DNA of 64,000 nt from Cryobacterium gelidum (GTDB taxonomy: Bacteria; Actinomycetota; Actinomycetes; Actinomycetales; Microbacteriaceae): positions 321,212 through 385,211 of the forward strand of contig NZ_SOHL01000003.1 of NCBI RefSeq assembly GCF_004403985.1, in the 5' to 3' direction. Under the pieces are notes generated by a model. It was not told where the DNA came from and did no database searches. It saw nothing but the letters and a program-made list of their open reading frames with translations. This document shows, piece after piece, positions 15,751 through 24,623 of the stretch (its first letter is position 1; each line of letters opens with the position of its first letter). Made by a program: the position numbers and the translations under genes.

Positions 15751-16257
15751 ATGCCTCAGTTTCAGGCCGTGTCCGTCGCGGATGCCGCCGCCCTCACCCT
15801 GCTCACCGAATATTTTCGCAGCCCCGAATTGTCGTTTCGGCAAGCTCAGGGCACCTACCACCCGACCTATCCGCTGGCCGAGCAATTCGTGCCCCCGCAC
15901 GGCGTGTTCCTCGTGGTACTCGATGAAAAAGACGACCGGGCCGACGACGCGAGCGGCGCGTACGTCGGGTGCGGGGGCATCCGCCGGCTGGAAAATGCCG
16001 AGAACGAGCCGGTGCGGTTCGAGGTCAAGCACCTGTGGATGCAACCCAGTTCCCGCCGGCGTGGGTGGGGGCGCATGCTACTGACTGAGCTCGAGCAACG
16101 GGCGGCGCACCTCGGAGCCGCCGAGGTTGTGCTCGACACGAATGTGGGCCTCGCCATCGCCGGGGCGCTGTATCACAGCACCGGGTACGAGAGCATCCCC
16201 TCCTACAATGACAATCCCAATGCCACGCACTGGTACGGCAAGCGTCTGGATATTTAG
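15751..16257 (+). CDS. GNAT family N-acetyltransferase
   Basis: This 168-residue protein has the GCN5 acetyltransferase fold. The acetyl-CoA pyrophosphate loop is in LWMQPSSRRRGWGRMLLTELEQ, and the C-terminal GALYHSTGYESIPSYNDNP is the usual motif B/D region with an aromatic residue near the active site. The substrate cannot be told from sequence. Its stop overlaps the stop of the convergent histidine phosphatase gene by 4 bp. It is divergent from dapB. Confidence 0.88.
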   Translation: MPQFQAVSVADAAALTLLTEYFRSPELSFRQAQGTYHPTYPLAEQFVPPHGVFLVVLDEKDDRADDASGAYVGCGGIRRLENAENEPVRFEVKHLWMQPSSRRRGWGRMLLTELEQRAAHLGAAEVVLDTNVGLAIAGALYHSTGYESIPSYNDNPNATHWYGKRLDI

Positions 16258-16859
16258 AACATCAACGGTTCGGGCAGCCCGGTACGCAGCTCGACCGGCA
16301 GGTGGCCGAGGTCGTTGTGGGTGACCAGTGTCCACGGGCGGCCAGGTTTTTGCTGCAGCACGGTCAAGCCACAATTGGCCTGGTTGATACCGACCCAACG
16401 CCAGTCGGGAGCCCCGAGCACCTCACGAACAAACCAGGCGATCACGAAATTGTGGGTGATCAACAGGTCGTGGCGCTGAGTGCGGCGGGGCTGCAGAAAT
16501 TCCGCGACGGCGTCTTCCATCTGGGCGCGACCGGCGTCGATCTCATCGTCGGTGACCGAGCCGAAGAAGGGATGGTAGGCCGACGGTGTTTCGGGTGCCC
16601 GCCCGGACGGAATGCAATCAAACAGCAACGGGGAGGCCTCGCTGTGCAGGGCCGGCAGGCGTTTGGTGATGAGTTCGGCGGTTTCAGCGGCCCGCTGGAG
16701 CGGCGAATGCCAGGCCCCCGAGAATGGCACACCGCTGAGCCGGTCGGCGATCAAGAGTGCCTGGCGTTTGCCCCGCGGCGACAGCGGGCCGTCGTGCAGG
16801 CCGTGTTCGGCATCCTGCTGCTCGCCGTGGCGTACCAGGTAGATGTACTGGGGCATCAT
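16254..16859 (-). CDS. Histidine phosphatase superfamily protein
   Basis: This phosphoglycerate mutase-like phosphatase of about 201 residues begins with the catalytic motif YLVRHGEQ close to its N-terminus. Further motifs are LSPRGKRQALLIADRL, FSGAWHSPLQRAAETAEL and the second catalytic His region LLITHNFVIAWFVREVLG. Three starts are in frame: GTG 16871, ATG 16859 and ATG 16856. I use 16859 because family members usually begin a few residues before YLVRHGE; the ribosome site is weak. The substrate is unknown. It lies 62 bp downstream of the M16 protease gene on the same strand. Confidence 0.88.
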   Translation of the reverse strand: MMPQYIYLVRHGEQQDAEHGLHDGPLSPRGKRQALLIADRLSGVPFSGAWHSPLQRAAETAELITKRLPALHSEASPLLFDCIPSGRAPETPSAYHPFFGSVTDDEIDAGRAQMEDAVAEFLQPRRTQRHDLLITHNFVIAWFVREVLGAPDWRWVGINQANCGLTVLQQKPGRPWTLVTHNDLGHLPVELRTGLPEPLMF

Positions 16860-16921
16860 TGTCCATTTCACGTGTGGGGAATCCGGTCGGGCCGGAGCGT
16901 TCAGAAGCTGTGTTGGGGCGA

Positions 16922-18265
16922 TCAGCCCGGGAGGATAGCCGAGAACGCGTCGTCTTCGAGGGCGCCGACCGCGGAAATCGATACCGGGCCGCTCGCGAGC
17001 TCAGCGGCGAGCTCCCGCACGTCGGCCGCGGTGACGCGCGCAAGACGGCGCAGTGCTTCGTCCAGGTCGGCGAACTCGCCGAGGGTGATCTCGGAGCGTC
17101 CCAACCGTGACATGCGAGTGTCGGAGTCTTCCAGGGCCAGAGCAGATGCTCCGCTCAGCTGGCCAGACGCCCGCTGCATCTCGTCGGCGGTGACGCCGCC
17201 ATCGGCAAGGCGGTGCAGTTCGCTGAGCATGAGCTCGGCGACCTGCCCGGCTTTGGCCGGAGTACAGCCGGCATACATGCCGAACAGGCCCGCGTCGGAG
17301 TAACCGGGCGCGAACGAATAGACCGAGTAGGCCAAACCACGCTTCTCCCGCACTTCCTGAAACAGGCGGCTCGACATGCCACCGCCGAAGATCGAGGTGA
17401 GCACGCTCATGGTGACGCGACGCTCGTCGGTAGCCAGCAGTCCGGGCATGCCCAGCAGCAGGTTTGCCTGCTCCAGCGGACGTTTGACGATGGTCAGTGC
17501 CTGGCCCTGCTGAATCTCGGCGGGGGCACCGCCGCGACGACTGACCGGGGTGTGGCGAATGCTGAGGTCCCAGCCGGCACGGTCGAGTGCGCGAGTGACG
17601 GCGGCGACGAGCACATCGTGGTCGACGGCACCGGCGACGGTGACGACGAGGTCTTGCGGGCGATAGTTGGCCTGGTAGTGCTCCCACACGGCGGTGCGGG
17701 TGGCGCCGCGAATATCGTCGGCACTGCCGCCGATCGGTCGCCCGAGCGGATGCGTGCCCAGCACGGCTTCGAAGAATCGCTCGTTGGCCACGTCGGCCGG
17801 GTCGTCGTCGGCCATGGCGAGTTCCTCGAGGATGACACCGCGTTCGGTTTCGAACTCACCGGCGTCCAATTTTGAGGAGGTCAGCATGTCGGTGAGAACG
17901 TCAATGGCCATGCCGAGGTCGCGGTCTTGCACCTTGGCGTAGTAGCAGGTGTATTCCTTGGCGGTCATGGCGTTGTGTTCACCGCCGACCGCGTCGAAGG
18001 AGATCGCGATGTCGAGGGCGGACCTCGTTGGCGTGCCCTTGAAGAGCAGGTGCTCGAGAAAATGGGTGGAGCCGAAGTGCCCCGGTTGTTCGTCACGGGA
18101 CCCGACGGCTACCCAGTAGCCAATGGTCAGGCTGCGAGCACCCGGTACCTGCTCACTGAGAATGCGTACCCCGCTCGGCAGAACGGTGCGACGTACCAGA
18201 GCATCGCCGGCGGCCCGAAACGAGAGTTCGGCCTGATCTAGGGGAAAGTCGACTGCACCGTTCAT
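16922..18265 (-). CDS. M16 family zinc metallopeptidase
   Basis: This 447-residue protein is a pitrilysin/processing-peptidase-like protease. The inverted zinc motif HxxEH is intact in STHFLEHLLFKGT, and the downstream Glu is in the LDAGEFETERGVILEEL segment. The C-terminal lobe has GGGMSSRLFQEVREKRGLAYSVYSF, the family's substrate-binding signature. Length matches the actinobacterial PepR type, usually encoded just after pnp; here pnp is 28 kb away. I chose ATG 18265 with GGTGG upstream; GTG at 18277 is also possible. Confidence 0.92.
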   Translation of the reverse strand: MNGAVDFPLDQAELSFRAAGDALVRRTVLPSGVRILSEQVPGARSLTIGYWVAVGSRDEQPGHFGSTHFLEHLLFKGTPTRSALDIAISFDAVGGEHNAMTAKEYTCYYAKVQDRDLGMAIDVLTDMLTSSKLDAGEFETERGVILEELAMADDDPADVANERFFEAVLGTHPLGRPIGGSADDIRGATRTAVWEHYQANYRPQDLVVTVAGAVDHDVLVAAVTRALDRAGWDLSIRHTPVSRRGGAPAEIQQGQALTIVKRPLEQANLLLGMPGLLATDERRVTMSVLTSIFGGGMSSRLFQEVREKRGLAYSVYSFAPGYSDAGLFGMYAGCTPAKAGQVAELMLSELHRLADGGVTADEMQRASGQLSGASALALEDSDTRMSRLGRSEITLGEFADLDEALRRLARVTAADVRELAAELASGPVSISAVGALEDDAFSAILPG

Positions 18266-18357
18266 ATCATCCACCACCTTACAAGACCCGATCGGGGAGA
18301 CCGGTGCCGGAGTGCGACCCCCCAGTTTGGCCGAAACTGCCCGGGTGGTCCGTTACC

Positions 18358-18371
18358 ACAGACTGGTCTGT
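18358..18371. promoter_or_regulatory. Candidate TetR operator ACAGAC-N2-GTCTGT
   Basis: A perfect 6-bp inverted repeat with a TG centre lies 92 bp before the TetR-family gene, in the spacer between it and the divergent M16 protease gene. Autoregulation by that TetR protein is inferred from position and symmetry. Confidence 0.55.
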
Positions 18372-18463
18372 CTAGGGTGTGTTACAGTCTGGGAGCCGGC
18401 CGGGAAACTTCCGGATTTGCGCTCAGCTGGGGCTGATGTCATCCCCCGACGAAGGAGTGCCGA

Positions 18464-19054
18464 ATGACCACGATGACAACCGAACCCGTTCGGCCGGCGA
18501 CGCACGCCAAAGTGCGCATTCTCGCCACCGCCGACCGTCTGTTCTATACCGCGGGAGTGCACACCGTGGGTGTGGACCGCATCATCAGTGAATCCAAGGT
18601 CACCAAAGCCACTTTCTATAAGTACTACCGTTCGAAAGACGCCCTCATCGTGGTGTACCTGCAGGGCAGGGACCGGATCGCCCGCGATTTTCTCGCCAAC
18701 CTCGACACCCGCTTCGATACCCCTGAGCAGCGGTTGCGCGGCGTCGTCAGCGAGATCTCGGCGCAGGTCATTCGCGACGGCTTTCACGGCTGCCCCTTCA
18801 TCAACGCCGCCGCTCAGTTCACCGACCCGACCCACCCGGTGCGCCAGGCGGTCACCGCACACCGCGACTGGTACGTTCGATCGATCGAAGACATGTTCCG
18901 CGGCATGGGCCACGCTCGCCCCGGAGACGCGGCCGACGACTTCTTTCTCGCCCGAGACGGCGCTTTCGCCGGCGCCAACCTCGGCGACCCGATCGGTGCC
19001 CATACCGCTCTGCTGCGCGCCATCCAGCGCGTACTCGACGAGTCCGGCGCCTAA
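18464..19054 (+). CDS. TetR/AcrR family transcriptional regulator
   Basis: This 196-residue repressor has an N-terminal helix-turn-helix (ILATADRLFYTAGVHTVGVDRII, then SKVTKATFYKYYRSKDALIVVYL). A ligand-binding domain follows, with a Cys in the segment DGFHGCPFINAAAQF that is common in a TetR subgroup. AAGGAG precedes the ATG. It converges with the aldo/keto reductase gene, and a candidate palindromic operator lies upstream. The ligand and targets are unknown; the aldo/keto reductase is one possible target. Confidence 0.9.
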   Translation: MTTMTTEPVRPATHAKVRILATADRLFYTAGVHTVGVDRIISESKVTKATFYKYYRSKDALIVVYLQGRDRIARDFLANLDTRFDTPEQRLRGVVSEISAQVIRDGFHGCPFINAAAQFTDPTHPVRQAVTAHRDWYVRSIEDMFRGMGHARPGDAADDFFLARDGAFAGANLGDPIGAHTALLRAIQRVLDESGA

Positions 19055-19067
19055 CAGACGAGGACCA

Positions 19068-19127
19068 GCGCTCAGTAGTGCCGGCGCTCAGTAGTACAAA
19101 CGCCCAGTAGTGTCAGCGCTCAGTGGG
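19068..19127. repeat. Four imperfect copies of a 12-17-bp unit
   Basis: Units built on GCGCTCAGTAGT occur at 19068, 19084, 19101 (CGCCCAGTAGT) and 19116 (GCGCTCAGTGG). They fill the spacer between the convergent TetR and aldo/keto reductase genes; the last copy runs into the 3' end of the latter. Confidence 0.75.
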
Positions 19128-20124
19128 CCGACACCCGGTCGAGATCGATCAGGTCGTTACGGCCGAGACGGATGCCGGCCGCCGCGACCAGGGAGAGTAC
19201 CTGGTCGCCCCGTCCAGCGCCGGCGACCGGCGCCACCACGTTGGGCCGAGCGAGCAGCCATGCCAGGGCGATCGACGCCGGCGCCGCGGTATGCGCGGCC
19301 GCAATGCGGTCGACCACGGAGAGCACGCGCAGCGATCGACGGTTCAGGTAGACCGCAGCGAGCTGCCCGCGTGCGGTACCGGCGGCATCCGCTTTGGTGC
19401 GGAACGCGCCGGCCAGAAAACCGTGGGCGAGAGCAAAGCCCGGCATAATGGCGAGGTCCTGGGCGCGGGCCACGACGGCGACGTCTTTCTCGAGCTCGGC
19501 GCGGTGCACGAGGTTGTAGGGCGTTTCGGCGGCGACGAATTTGGGCAGGCCGAGGGCCGAGAGCACACGGGCTTCCATGAGCCGTTCCGCCGAGAAATTG
19601 CTGGCCCCGAGATAACGCACCTTGCCGGCGCGCACGAGGGCGTCAACGGCAACGAGACTTTCTTCGAGATTGACGGTTTTGTCGTCGAAGTGAAAGTAGA
19701 GCAGGTCGAGATAGTCGGTTCCGAGCCGCACCAGGCTGGCTTCGACGGCGGCCACGATGCTGCGCTGGGTCAGTCCGGGATTGTCGAGATTGTGACCAAT
19801 CTTGGTGGCCAGTACGGTGTCGGCGCGCGTGCCGCGCGAACGCAGCCACGACCCGATGATCACTTCGCTGCGCCCAGCGGCGAAGCTGTCGGCGGTATCG
19901 AGAAAGTTGCCGCCGAGGTCGTGGTGTGCGTCGAGAATAGCCAGGGACGCTTCATTGCTCGCCGTCCAGCCGAAGGCGTTGCAGCCCAGGGCCAGAGGGT
20001 GCACGCACAAGTCGGTTCCCGCTATCCGGCGACGAACCGGGCCTGCGCCGACCGTGGTCTCGTCCTGCTCCGATCGGTCGATCGCCATCGCATCGAGAGA
20101 GGACGAAACAGCCTGTCGGGTCAT
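19120..20124 (-). CDS. Aldo/keto reductase family protein with altered catalytic Tyr
   Basis: This 334-residue TIM-barrel oxidoreductase has the family's LALGCNAFGWT opening, NFLDTAD with the catalytic Asp (D76), K108 in LATKIGHNLDNPG, H145 in LLYFHFDD, and the C-terminal NADPH-binding NVVAPVAGAG. At the position of the catalytic Tyr (normally DTADxYGxG) there is Phe (DTADSFAAG, F81; codon TTC). Activity may be reduced or different. The start follows AGGAGAACATC. It is convergent with the TetR gene. The substrate is unknown. Confidence 0.87.
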   Translation of the reverse strand: MTRQAVSSSLDAMAIDRSEQDETTVGAGPVRRRIAGTDLCVHPLALGCNAFGWTASNEASLAILDAHHDLGGNFLDTADSFAAGRSEVIIGSWLRSRGTRADTVLATKIGHNLDNPGLTQRSIVAAVEASLVRLGTDYLDLLYFHFDDKTVNLEESLVAVDALVRAGKVRYLGASNFSAERLMEARVLSALGLPKFVAAETPYNLVHRAELEKDVAVVARAQDLAIMPGFALAHGFLAGAFRTKADAAGTARGQLAAVYLNRRSLRVLSVVDRIAAAHTAAPASIALAWLLARPNVVAPVAGAGRGDQVLSLVAAAGIRLGRNDLIDLDRVSAH

Positions 20125-20496
20125 GATGTTCTCCTCTTGGCGGGTTAGCCCGGATCGGTCGTCTACCGCTTTTTCTCTTCGTCATCTGCTCTTGGCCCGA
20201 CCATAGACGAGCCCACCGACATTTCCGGACGGCACGCCTAATCGTTACCAAAATGTACGTCGATTGCGGGCACATTGGCGTCGATGGCGACCAGTCGGCA
20301 TGCGCGCAGTTTCTGCGACTGGTGTTCTGCGAGTCGGTCGGGTCCCGCAAGTCGGTACACGCTTGATTTGTTAGACTTGCCGTTGCGCGAAAATTGGGCC
20401 GAGTGTGCAGGTGCACATCCGCCCTGGGCCGCCGGCCACCGAATCGACTGATTGCTGGCGAGGTATCCTGCCCGAACCAGCCGCAGGAAAGCAGCC
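20125..20496. other. Intergenic region upstream of prfC; no gene seen
   Basis: These 372 bases separate the divergent aldo/keto reductase and prfC genes and should hold the promoters of both. I see no coding region, strong hairpin or repeat that I can support. TATCCT at about 20464 is too close to the start codon to be a confident -10. Confidence 0.5.
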
Positions 20497-22110
20497 ATGA
20501 CCACCCTCGCCGACGTGCCCAACCCCCAGGTTCCCCGTGAAGCCCTCCGGCGCCGCACCTTCGCCGTGATCTCCCACCCCGACGCCGGCAAGTCGACCTT
20601 GACCGAAGCCCTGCTGCTGCACGCCCGCGCAATCACCTCCGCCGGCGCCACGCACGGTAAGGCCGGCCGCAGTGGCACCGTCTCGGACTGGATGGAGATG
20701 GAAAAGGCCCGCGGCATCTCCGTGACGAGCGCCGCGATTCAGTTCGAATACCACGACGCCGTGATCAACCTGGTCGACACCCCCGGCCACGCCGACTTCT
20801 CCGAAGACACGTTTCGAGTGCTGTCCGCAGTGGATGCCGCGGTGATGCTCGTCGACGCGGCCAAGGGCCTCGAGCCGCAGACGATGAAGCTGTTCGCGGT
20901 CTGCAAGCAGCGCGGGCTTCCCGTCATTACCGTCATCAACAAGTGGGACCGCCCTGGCGACGCTCCCCTGGCCCTGATGGATGAGATCCAAACCCGCACC
21001 GGACTGCTGCCGACTCCACTGAACTGGCCGGTCGGCGAAGCCGGCGACCTGCGCGGCGTGCTCGATCGCCGCTCGGGCGACTTTCTGCGCTACACCCGCA
21101 CCGCGGGCGGCGCGACCGTGGCCGAATCGGTGCGGCTGGATGCGGCCGACGCGGCGATCGAGGAGGGCCCGGCCTGGACATCCGCTGTCGAAGAATCTGA
21201 ACTGCTCGACGCGGAGTCCCAGAATCACGACTCCGAGCTGTTCCTCGACGGGCAGACCACCCCGGTGCTGTTCTGCGCCGCCGTAGCAAACTTTGGGGTG
21301 CAGCAGCTGCTCGACACCCTGGTCGAGTTCGCACCGCCCGCCGAAGCCCGCATCGACATCGACGGCAACCCGCGCAAGGTCACGTCGCCGTTCTCCGGTT
21401 TCGTCTTCAAGGTGCAGTCCGGGATGAACTCGGCGCACCGCGACCACGTGGCCTTCGTGCGCGTCTGCTCCGGCGAATTTCGACGTGGCATGGTCGTCAC
21501 CCACGCGGCAACCGGTCGCCCCTTTGCCACCAAATACGCCCAGCAGCTCTTCGGCAAGGAACGCACCGTCACCGACCAGGCCTGGCCGGGCGACATCGTC
21601 GGGCTGGTGAACGCGTCGGCGCTGCGCGTGGGCGACTCGATCTTCGAAGACGAGCGCGTGGAGTTTCCGCCGCTCCCGTTGTTCTCCCCCGAACACTTTC
21701 GGGCGATTCGTCCGGTCGACAGCAGCAAGCACAAACAGTTTCGCCGTGGCATCGACCAGCTCGACCATGAGGGCATCATCCAGGTGATGCGCTCCGAGGT
21801 GCGCGGCGAACAGGCACCGGTGCTCGGAGCGGTCGGTCCGATGCAGTTCGAGGTCGTCGAAGACCGCATGGTGCACGATTTCCACGCTGATATCCGCATG
21901 GAAGCGCTCCCGTACCAGGTGGCCCGCAAGACCGACAGGGAGAGCGCTCTCGTGCTTGCCGGAACCCGTCAGGTGGAAGTCTTCACCCGCTCGGACGGCA
22001 CGCTGCTCGCTCTGTTCAGCACCCCGTGGCGGTTGCAGGCGATCGCCAAGGAGAACCCGAAGCTCGTGCTGATCGACATTGCCAACGCCACGGCCGACGA
22101 CTTCATGTAA
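20497..22110 (+). CDS. prfC: Peptide chain release factor 3
   Basis: This 537-residue translational GTPase recycles RF1/RF2 from the ribosome after termination. The G-motifs are complete: SHPDAGKST (G1), the SVTSAAIQF region (G2), DTPGHADFSED (G3), NKWDRPG (G4). The RF3-specific part follows, with GKAGRSGTVSDWMEMEKARGISV near the N-terminus, FSGFVFKVQSGM, and a C-terminal GAVGPMQFEVVEDRM. The ATG at 20497 has AGGAAAG upstream. It ends at a strong bidirectional hairpin shared with the convergent RNase J gene. Confidence 0.96.
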   Translation: MTTLADVPNPQVPREALRRRTFAVISHPDAGKSTLTEALLLHARAITSAGATHGKAGRSGTVSDWMEMEKARGISVTSAAIQFEYHDAVINLVDTPGHADFSEDTFRVLSAVDAAVMLVDAAKGLEPQTMKLFAVCKQRGLPVITVINKWDRPGDAPLALMDEIQTRTGLLPTPLNWPVGEAGDLRGVLDRRSGDFLRYTRTAGGATVAESVRLDAADAAIEEGPAWTSAVEESELLDAESQNHDSELFLDGQTTPVLFCAAVANFGVQQLLDTLVEFAPPAEARIDIDGNPRKVTSPFSGFVFKVQSGMNSAHRDHVAFVRVCSGEFRRGMVVTHAATGRPFATKYAQQLFGKERTVTDQAWPGDIVGLVNASALRVGDSIFEDERVEFPPLPLFSPEHFRAIRPVDSSKHKQFRRGIDQLDHEGIIQVMRSEVRGEQAPVLGAVGPMQFEVVEDRMVHDFHADIRMEALPYQVARKTDRESALVLAGTRQVEVFTRSDGTLLALFSTPWRLQAIAKENPKLVLIDIANATADDFM

Positions 22111-22127
22111 CTGGTTCGATGAAAAAG

Positions 22128-22160
22128 AAAGGCCGCATCCTCGTTGAGGATGCGGCCTTT
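22128..22160. terminator. Bidirectional terminator between prfC and rnj
   Basis: A perfect 15-bp stem (22128-22142 with 22146-22160) has a 3-base loop. It starts with AAA and ends with TTT, with extra As before it (22122-22125), so it can end transcripts from both sides. Confidence 0.92.
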
Positions 22161-22180
22161 TGCGTGTCTGTCAGTGCTGG

Positions 22181-23875
22181 TTACGCGTCGACGACCACGG
22201 AGGTGATAACCGGGCTGCGACGGTACTTGCGGTTCATCCAACGGCTCACCGACTGCGTGAAGAGGTCTTCGAGCTCGGCGCCGTCGACGATCTTGATGCG
22301 GTTCGCGGCCTTCATGGCCTCATCGATGACCTTGGTCGCGCCCTTGACCCACTCGTCGTCGTGCACGAATCCGCGCGCCAGGAACTCGACGGGCTCGGAG
22401 AGCGTGCCGGTCTTGGCGTTGAGAATGCCGAGGATGGTGATGGTGCCGTCTTCGGCGAGCTTGCGACGGTCTTCCATCGCGGCAGTGGATGCGCCACCGA
22501 CGGTCATACCGTCGACGAAGATGTAGTCGGCGACGACACGGCCGGTGACCTTGGCGTGGCCGTCGATGAGGTCGACGACGACGCCGTCTTCGACGACGAT
22601 GACGTTCTCTTCGGGGACACCGGTCTGGATGGCGAGGTCGGCGTTGGCCGTGAGGTGACGCCATTCACCGTGGATGGGCATGACGTTGACCGGCTTGACG
22701 ATGTTGTAGCAGTAGACGAGCTCGCCGGCGCTGGCGTGGCCGGAGACGTGTACCTTGGCGTTGCCTTTGTGCACGACGTTGGCACCCCAACGGATCAGGC
22801 CGTTGATGACGCGGTAGATGGAGTTCTCGTTGCCGGGGATCAGCGAGCTCGCGAGCAACACGGTGTCGCCCTCGCCGATCTTGATCACGTGCTCGCGGTT
22901 CGCCATGCGCGAGAGGGCAGCCATCGGCTCGCCCTGCGAACCGGTGCAGATGAGAACGACCTTGTCGTCCTTCATGCGCTCGAGCGCCTTCATGTCCACG
23001 AGCAGACCCTTGGGAATATTCAGGTAGCCGAGCTCGCTCGCGATTCCCATGTTGCGCACCATGGAACGGCCGACGAAGGCCACCTTGCGGTTGTGCTTGA
23101 CGGCAGCGTCGATGACCTGCTGGATGCGGTGCACGTGACTCGCGAAGCTCGACACGATGATGCGGCGCGGGGAGGTGCGGAACACGGTATCGATCGCCGG
23201 TCCAATGTCCTTCTCGGCGGTGGTGAAGCCGGGAACCTCGGCGTTGGTCGAGTCCGTCATGAACAGGTCGACGCCCTCTTCGGCCAGGCGCGCGAAGGCG
23301 CCGAGGTCGGTGAGGCGCTTGTCGAGCGGGAACTGGTCCATTTTGAAGTCACCGGTGGCAAGCACAAGGCCGGCTTCGGTGCGGATCGCAATGGCCAGGC
23401 CGTCGGGGATGGAGTGGTTGACGGCGATGAACTCGAGGTCGAACTGGCCGACGGTGCGGCGCTCGCCCTCTTTCACCTCGATGAAGTTCTGGCTGAGGCG
23501 GTGCTCCTGCAGCTTGGCGGCGAGGAAGGCCAGGGTGAGCTTGGAGCCGATGACGGGAATGTCGCCGCGTTCCTTGAGCAGGTAGGGGACGGCGCCAATG
23601 TGGTCTTCATGGCCGTGGGTGAGCACGATGGCCTCGATGTCCTGCAGACGGTCGCGGATGGCCGTGAAGTCGGGCAGGATCACGTTGATGCCGGGCTGGT
23701 TGTCTTCGGGGAAGAGAACGCCGCAGTCGATGATCAGCAGCTTTCCCTTGTGCTCGAAGACGGTCATGTTGCGGCCGATCTCGCCGAGACCTCCGAGCGG
23801 GATGATGCGCATGCCGCGAGCCGGCAGGGCCGGCGGAGTGCTCAGGTCGAGGTAGTGGTTATTCATGAATCTCAT
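22181..23875 (-). CDS. rnj: Ribonuclease J
   Basis: This beta-CASP metallo-beta-lactamase RNase of 564 residues has 5'-exonuclease and endonuclease activity in RNA decay and processing. Motifs seen are IPLGGLGEIGRNM at the N-terminus, the metal-binding LTHGHEDHIGAVPYLL, the later VNHSIPDGLAI and ATGDFKMDQ, STNAEVPGFT, and CTGSQGEPMAALSRM. MPIHGEWRHL is in the C-terminal metal site. ATG 23875 and ATG 23866 are both possible starts; GAGA precedes the second. In most actinobacteria this gene follows dapA; here it is 11 kb away, next to prfC. Confidence 0.95.
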   Translation of the reverse strand: MRFMNNHYLDLSTPPALPARGMRIIPLGGLGEIGRNMTVFEHKGKLLIIDCGVLFPEDNQPGINVILPDFTAIRDRLQDIEAIVLTHGHEDHIGAVPYLLKERGDIPVIGSKLTLAFLAAKLQEHRLSQNFIEVKEGERRTVGQFDLEFIAVNHSIPDGLAIAIRTEAGLVLATGDFKMDQFPLDKRLTDLGAFARLAEEGVDLFMTDSTNAEVPGFTTAEKDIGPAIDTVFRTSPRRIIVSSFASHVHRIQQVIDAAVKHNRKVAFVGRSMVRNMGIASELGYLNIPKGLLVDMKALERMKDDKVVLICTGSQGEPMAALSRMANREHVIKIGEGDTVLLASSLIPGNENSIYRVINGLIRWGANVVHKGNAKVHVSGHASAGELVYCYNIVKPVNVMPIHGEWRHLTANADLAIQTGVPEENVIVVEDGVVVDLIDGHAKVTGRVVADYIFVDGMTVGGASTAAMEDRRKLAEDGTITILGILNAKTGTLSEPVEFLARGFVHDDEWVKGATKVIDEAMKAANRIKIVDGAELEDLFTQSVSRWMNRKYRRSPVITSVVVDA

Positions 23876-24089
23876 TTCGTTGTCTGCGGTACTGCATGTC
23901 CAGGTGTGTGGGGACCGAGCTCGGGCATGCGAAGCCTGCGAGAAATACTCAGGGGGGCCTCAGCGCGCATACGCCTACCTCGTGTCATGCCTGGCGGGCA
24001 ATCGAAATACCGGCCAGATACGTCTCTAGTGTACCGGCGCGTCGGCGACCGTCGTTTCGGTGCCGCCGGTGCGACGCGTAGAGAAAGCA

Positions 24090-24122
24090 AAAGAGGGACT
24101 CCGCTCGGCGGAGTCCCTCTTT
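24090..24122 (-). terminator. Strong intrinsic terminator after the 71-codon gene
   Basis: A perfect 15-bp stem (24090-24104 with 24108-24122) has the loop TCG, with T-rich sequence on the minus strand beyond it. It lies 38 bp downstream of the small minus-strand ORF and 215 bp upstream of rnj, so it must terminate transcription arriving from that small ORF. Confidence 0.85.
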
Positions 24123-24159
24123 CGATCTGTCGATTCCGGCGCGACCGGAACGTGCTGGC

Positions 24160-24375
24160 TTAGGCTGCCGCGGCCAAGTGCCGGCTGTCGGCCACCTGTG
24201 ACGTCGCGACGCGAGGCGTCGGCGCCGAGGTCACGCGGCGGCGCGACACGTACTCACCGGCGTCGAGGTGCTGCGCGGTTCCGCTCACGTAGCCGCTGCC
24301 GGTGACTATACGCCGTGCGGTGTGGGAGATGAACTCGTTGGGCAGGGTGGTGGTGTTCGAAACGTAAGAATTCAT
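24160..24375 (-). CDS. Small hypothetical protein (71 aa)
   Basis: The ORF begins MNSYVSNTTTLPNEFISH and ends in LAAAA. AGGAG lies 4 bases before the ATG, and a strong terminator follows 38 bp after the stop, so it looks like a self-contained transcription unit. The protein is soluble, rich in Ser, Thr, Ala and Arg, and has no motif I recognise. It could be a small regulatory or stress protein. I assign no function; the support is entirely from gene structure. Confidence 0.55.
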   Translation of the reverse strand: MNSYVSNTTTLPNEFISHTARRIVTGSGYVSGTAQHLDAGEYVSRRRVTSAPTPRVATSQVADSRHLAAAA

Positions 24376-24623
24376 GATGCTCCTGGTGCGATCTGGTGAT
24401 AACGGATGCCGACCGGGGGCCAGAGCAATGACATGACACAGACCACTCGAGTGTCCGCAGGAATGCGCGATGTGCGCTCCTTGACTGACTGGTTCGAGTG
24501 AAACTGGGGTGTTGGCCCGTTCGGCGGGAAATGCGCTGCGCCGCGCGGGCTGAGAAACCCGGATCCTCTAATGGACCGCCATGGTTTCTGAACTATTACC
24601 AGACTAGGTGATAGCGTCGCTCG
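24376..24623. other. Intergenic region between the small gene and the repeat leader
   Basis: These 248 bases hold the promoter region of the minus-strand small gene and presumably that of the plus-strand glutathione peroxidase unit. I see no coding region or hairpin I can support. Confidence 0.4.

Noticed and set aside
22160..24163. Long plus-strand frame opposite RNase J (about 667 codons)
   Set aside because: High-GC codon bias opens the antisense frame. It has no recognisable domain and the minus strand has a complete RNase J.
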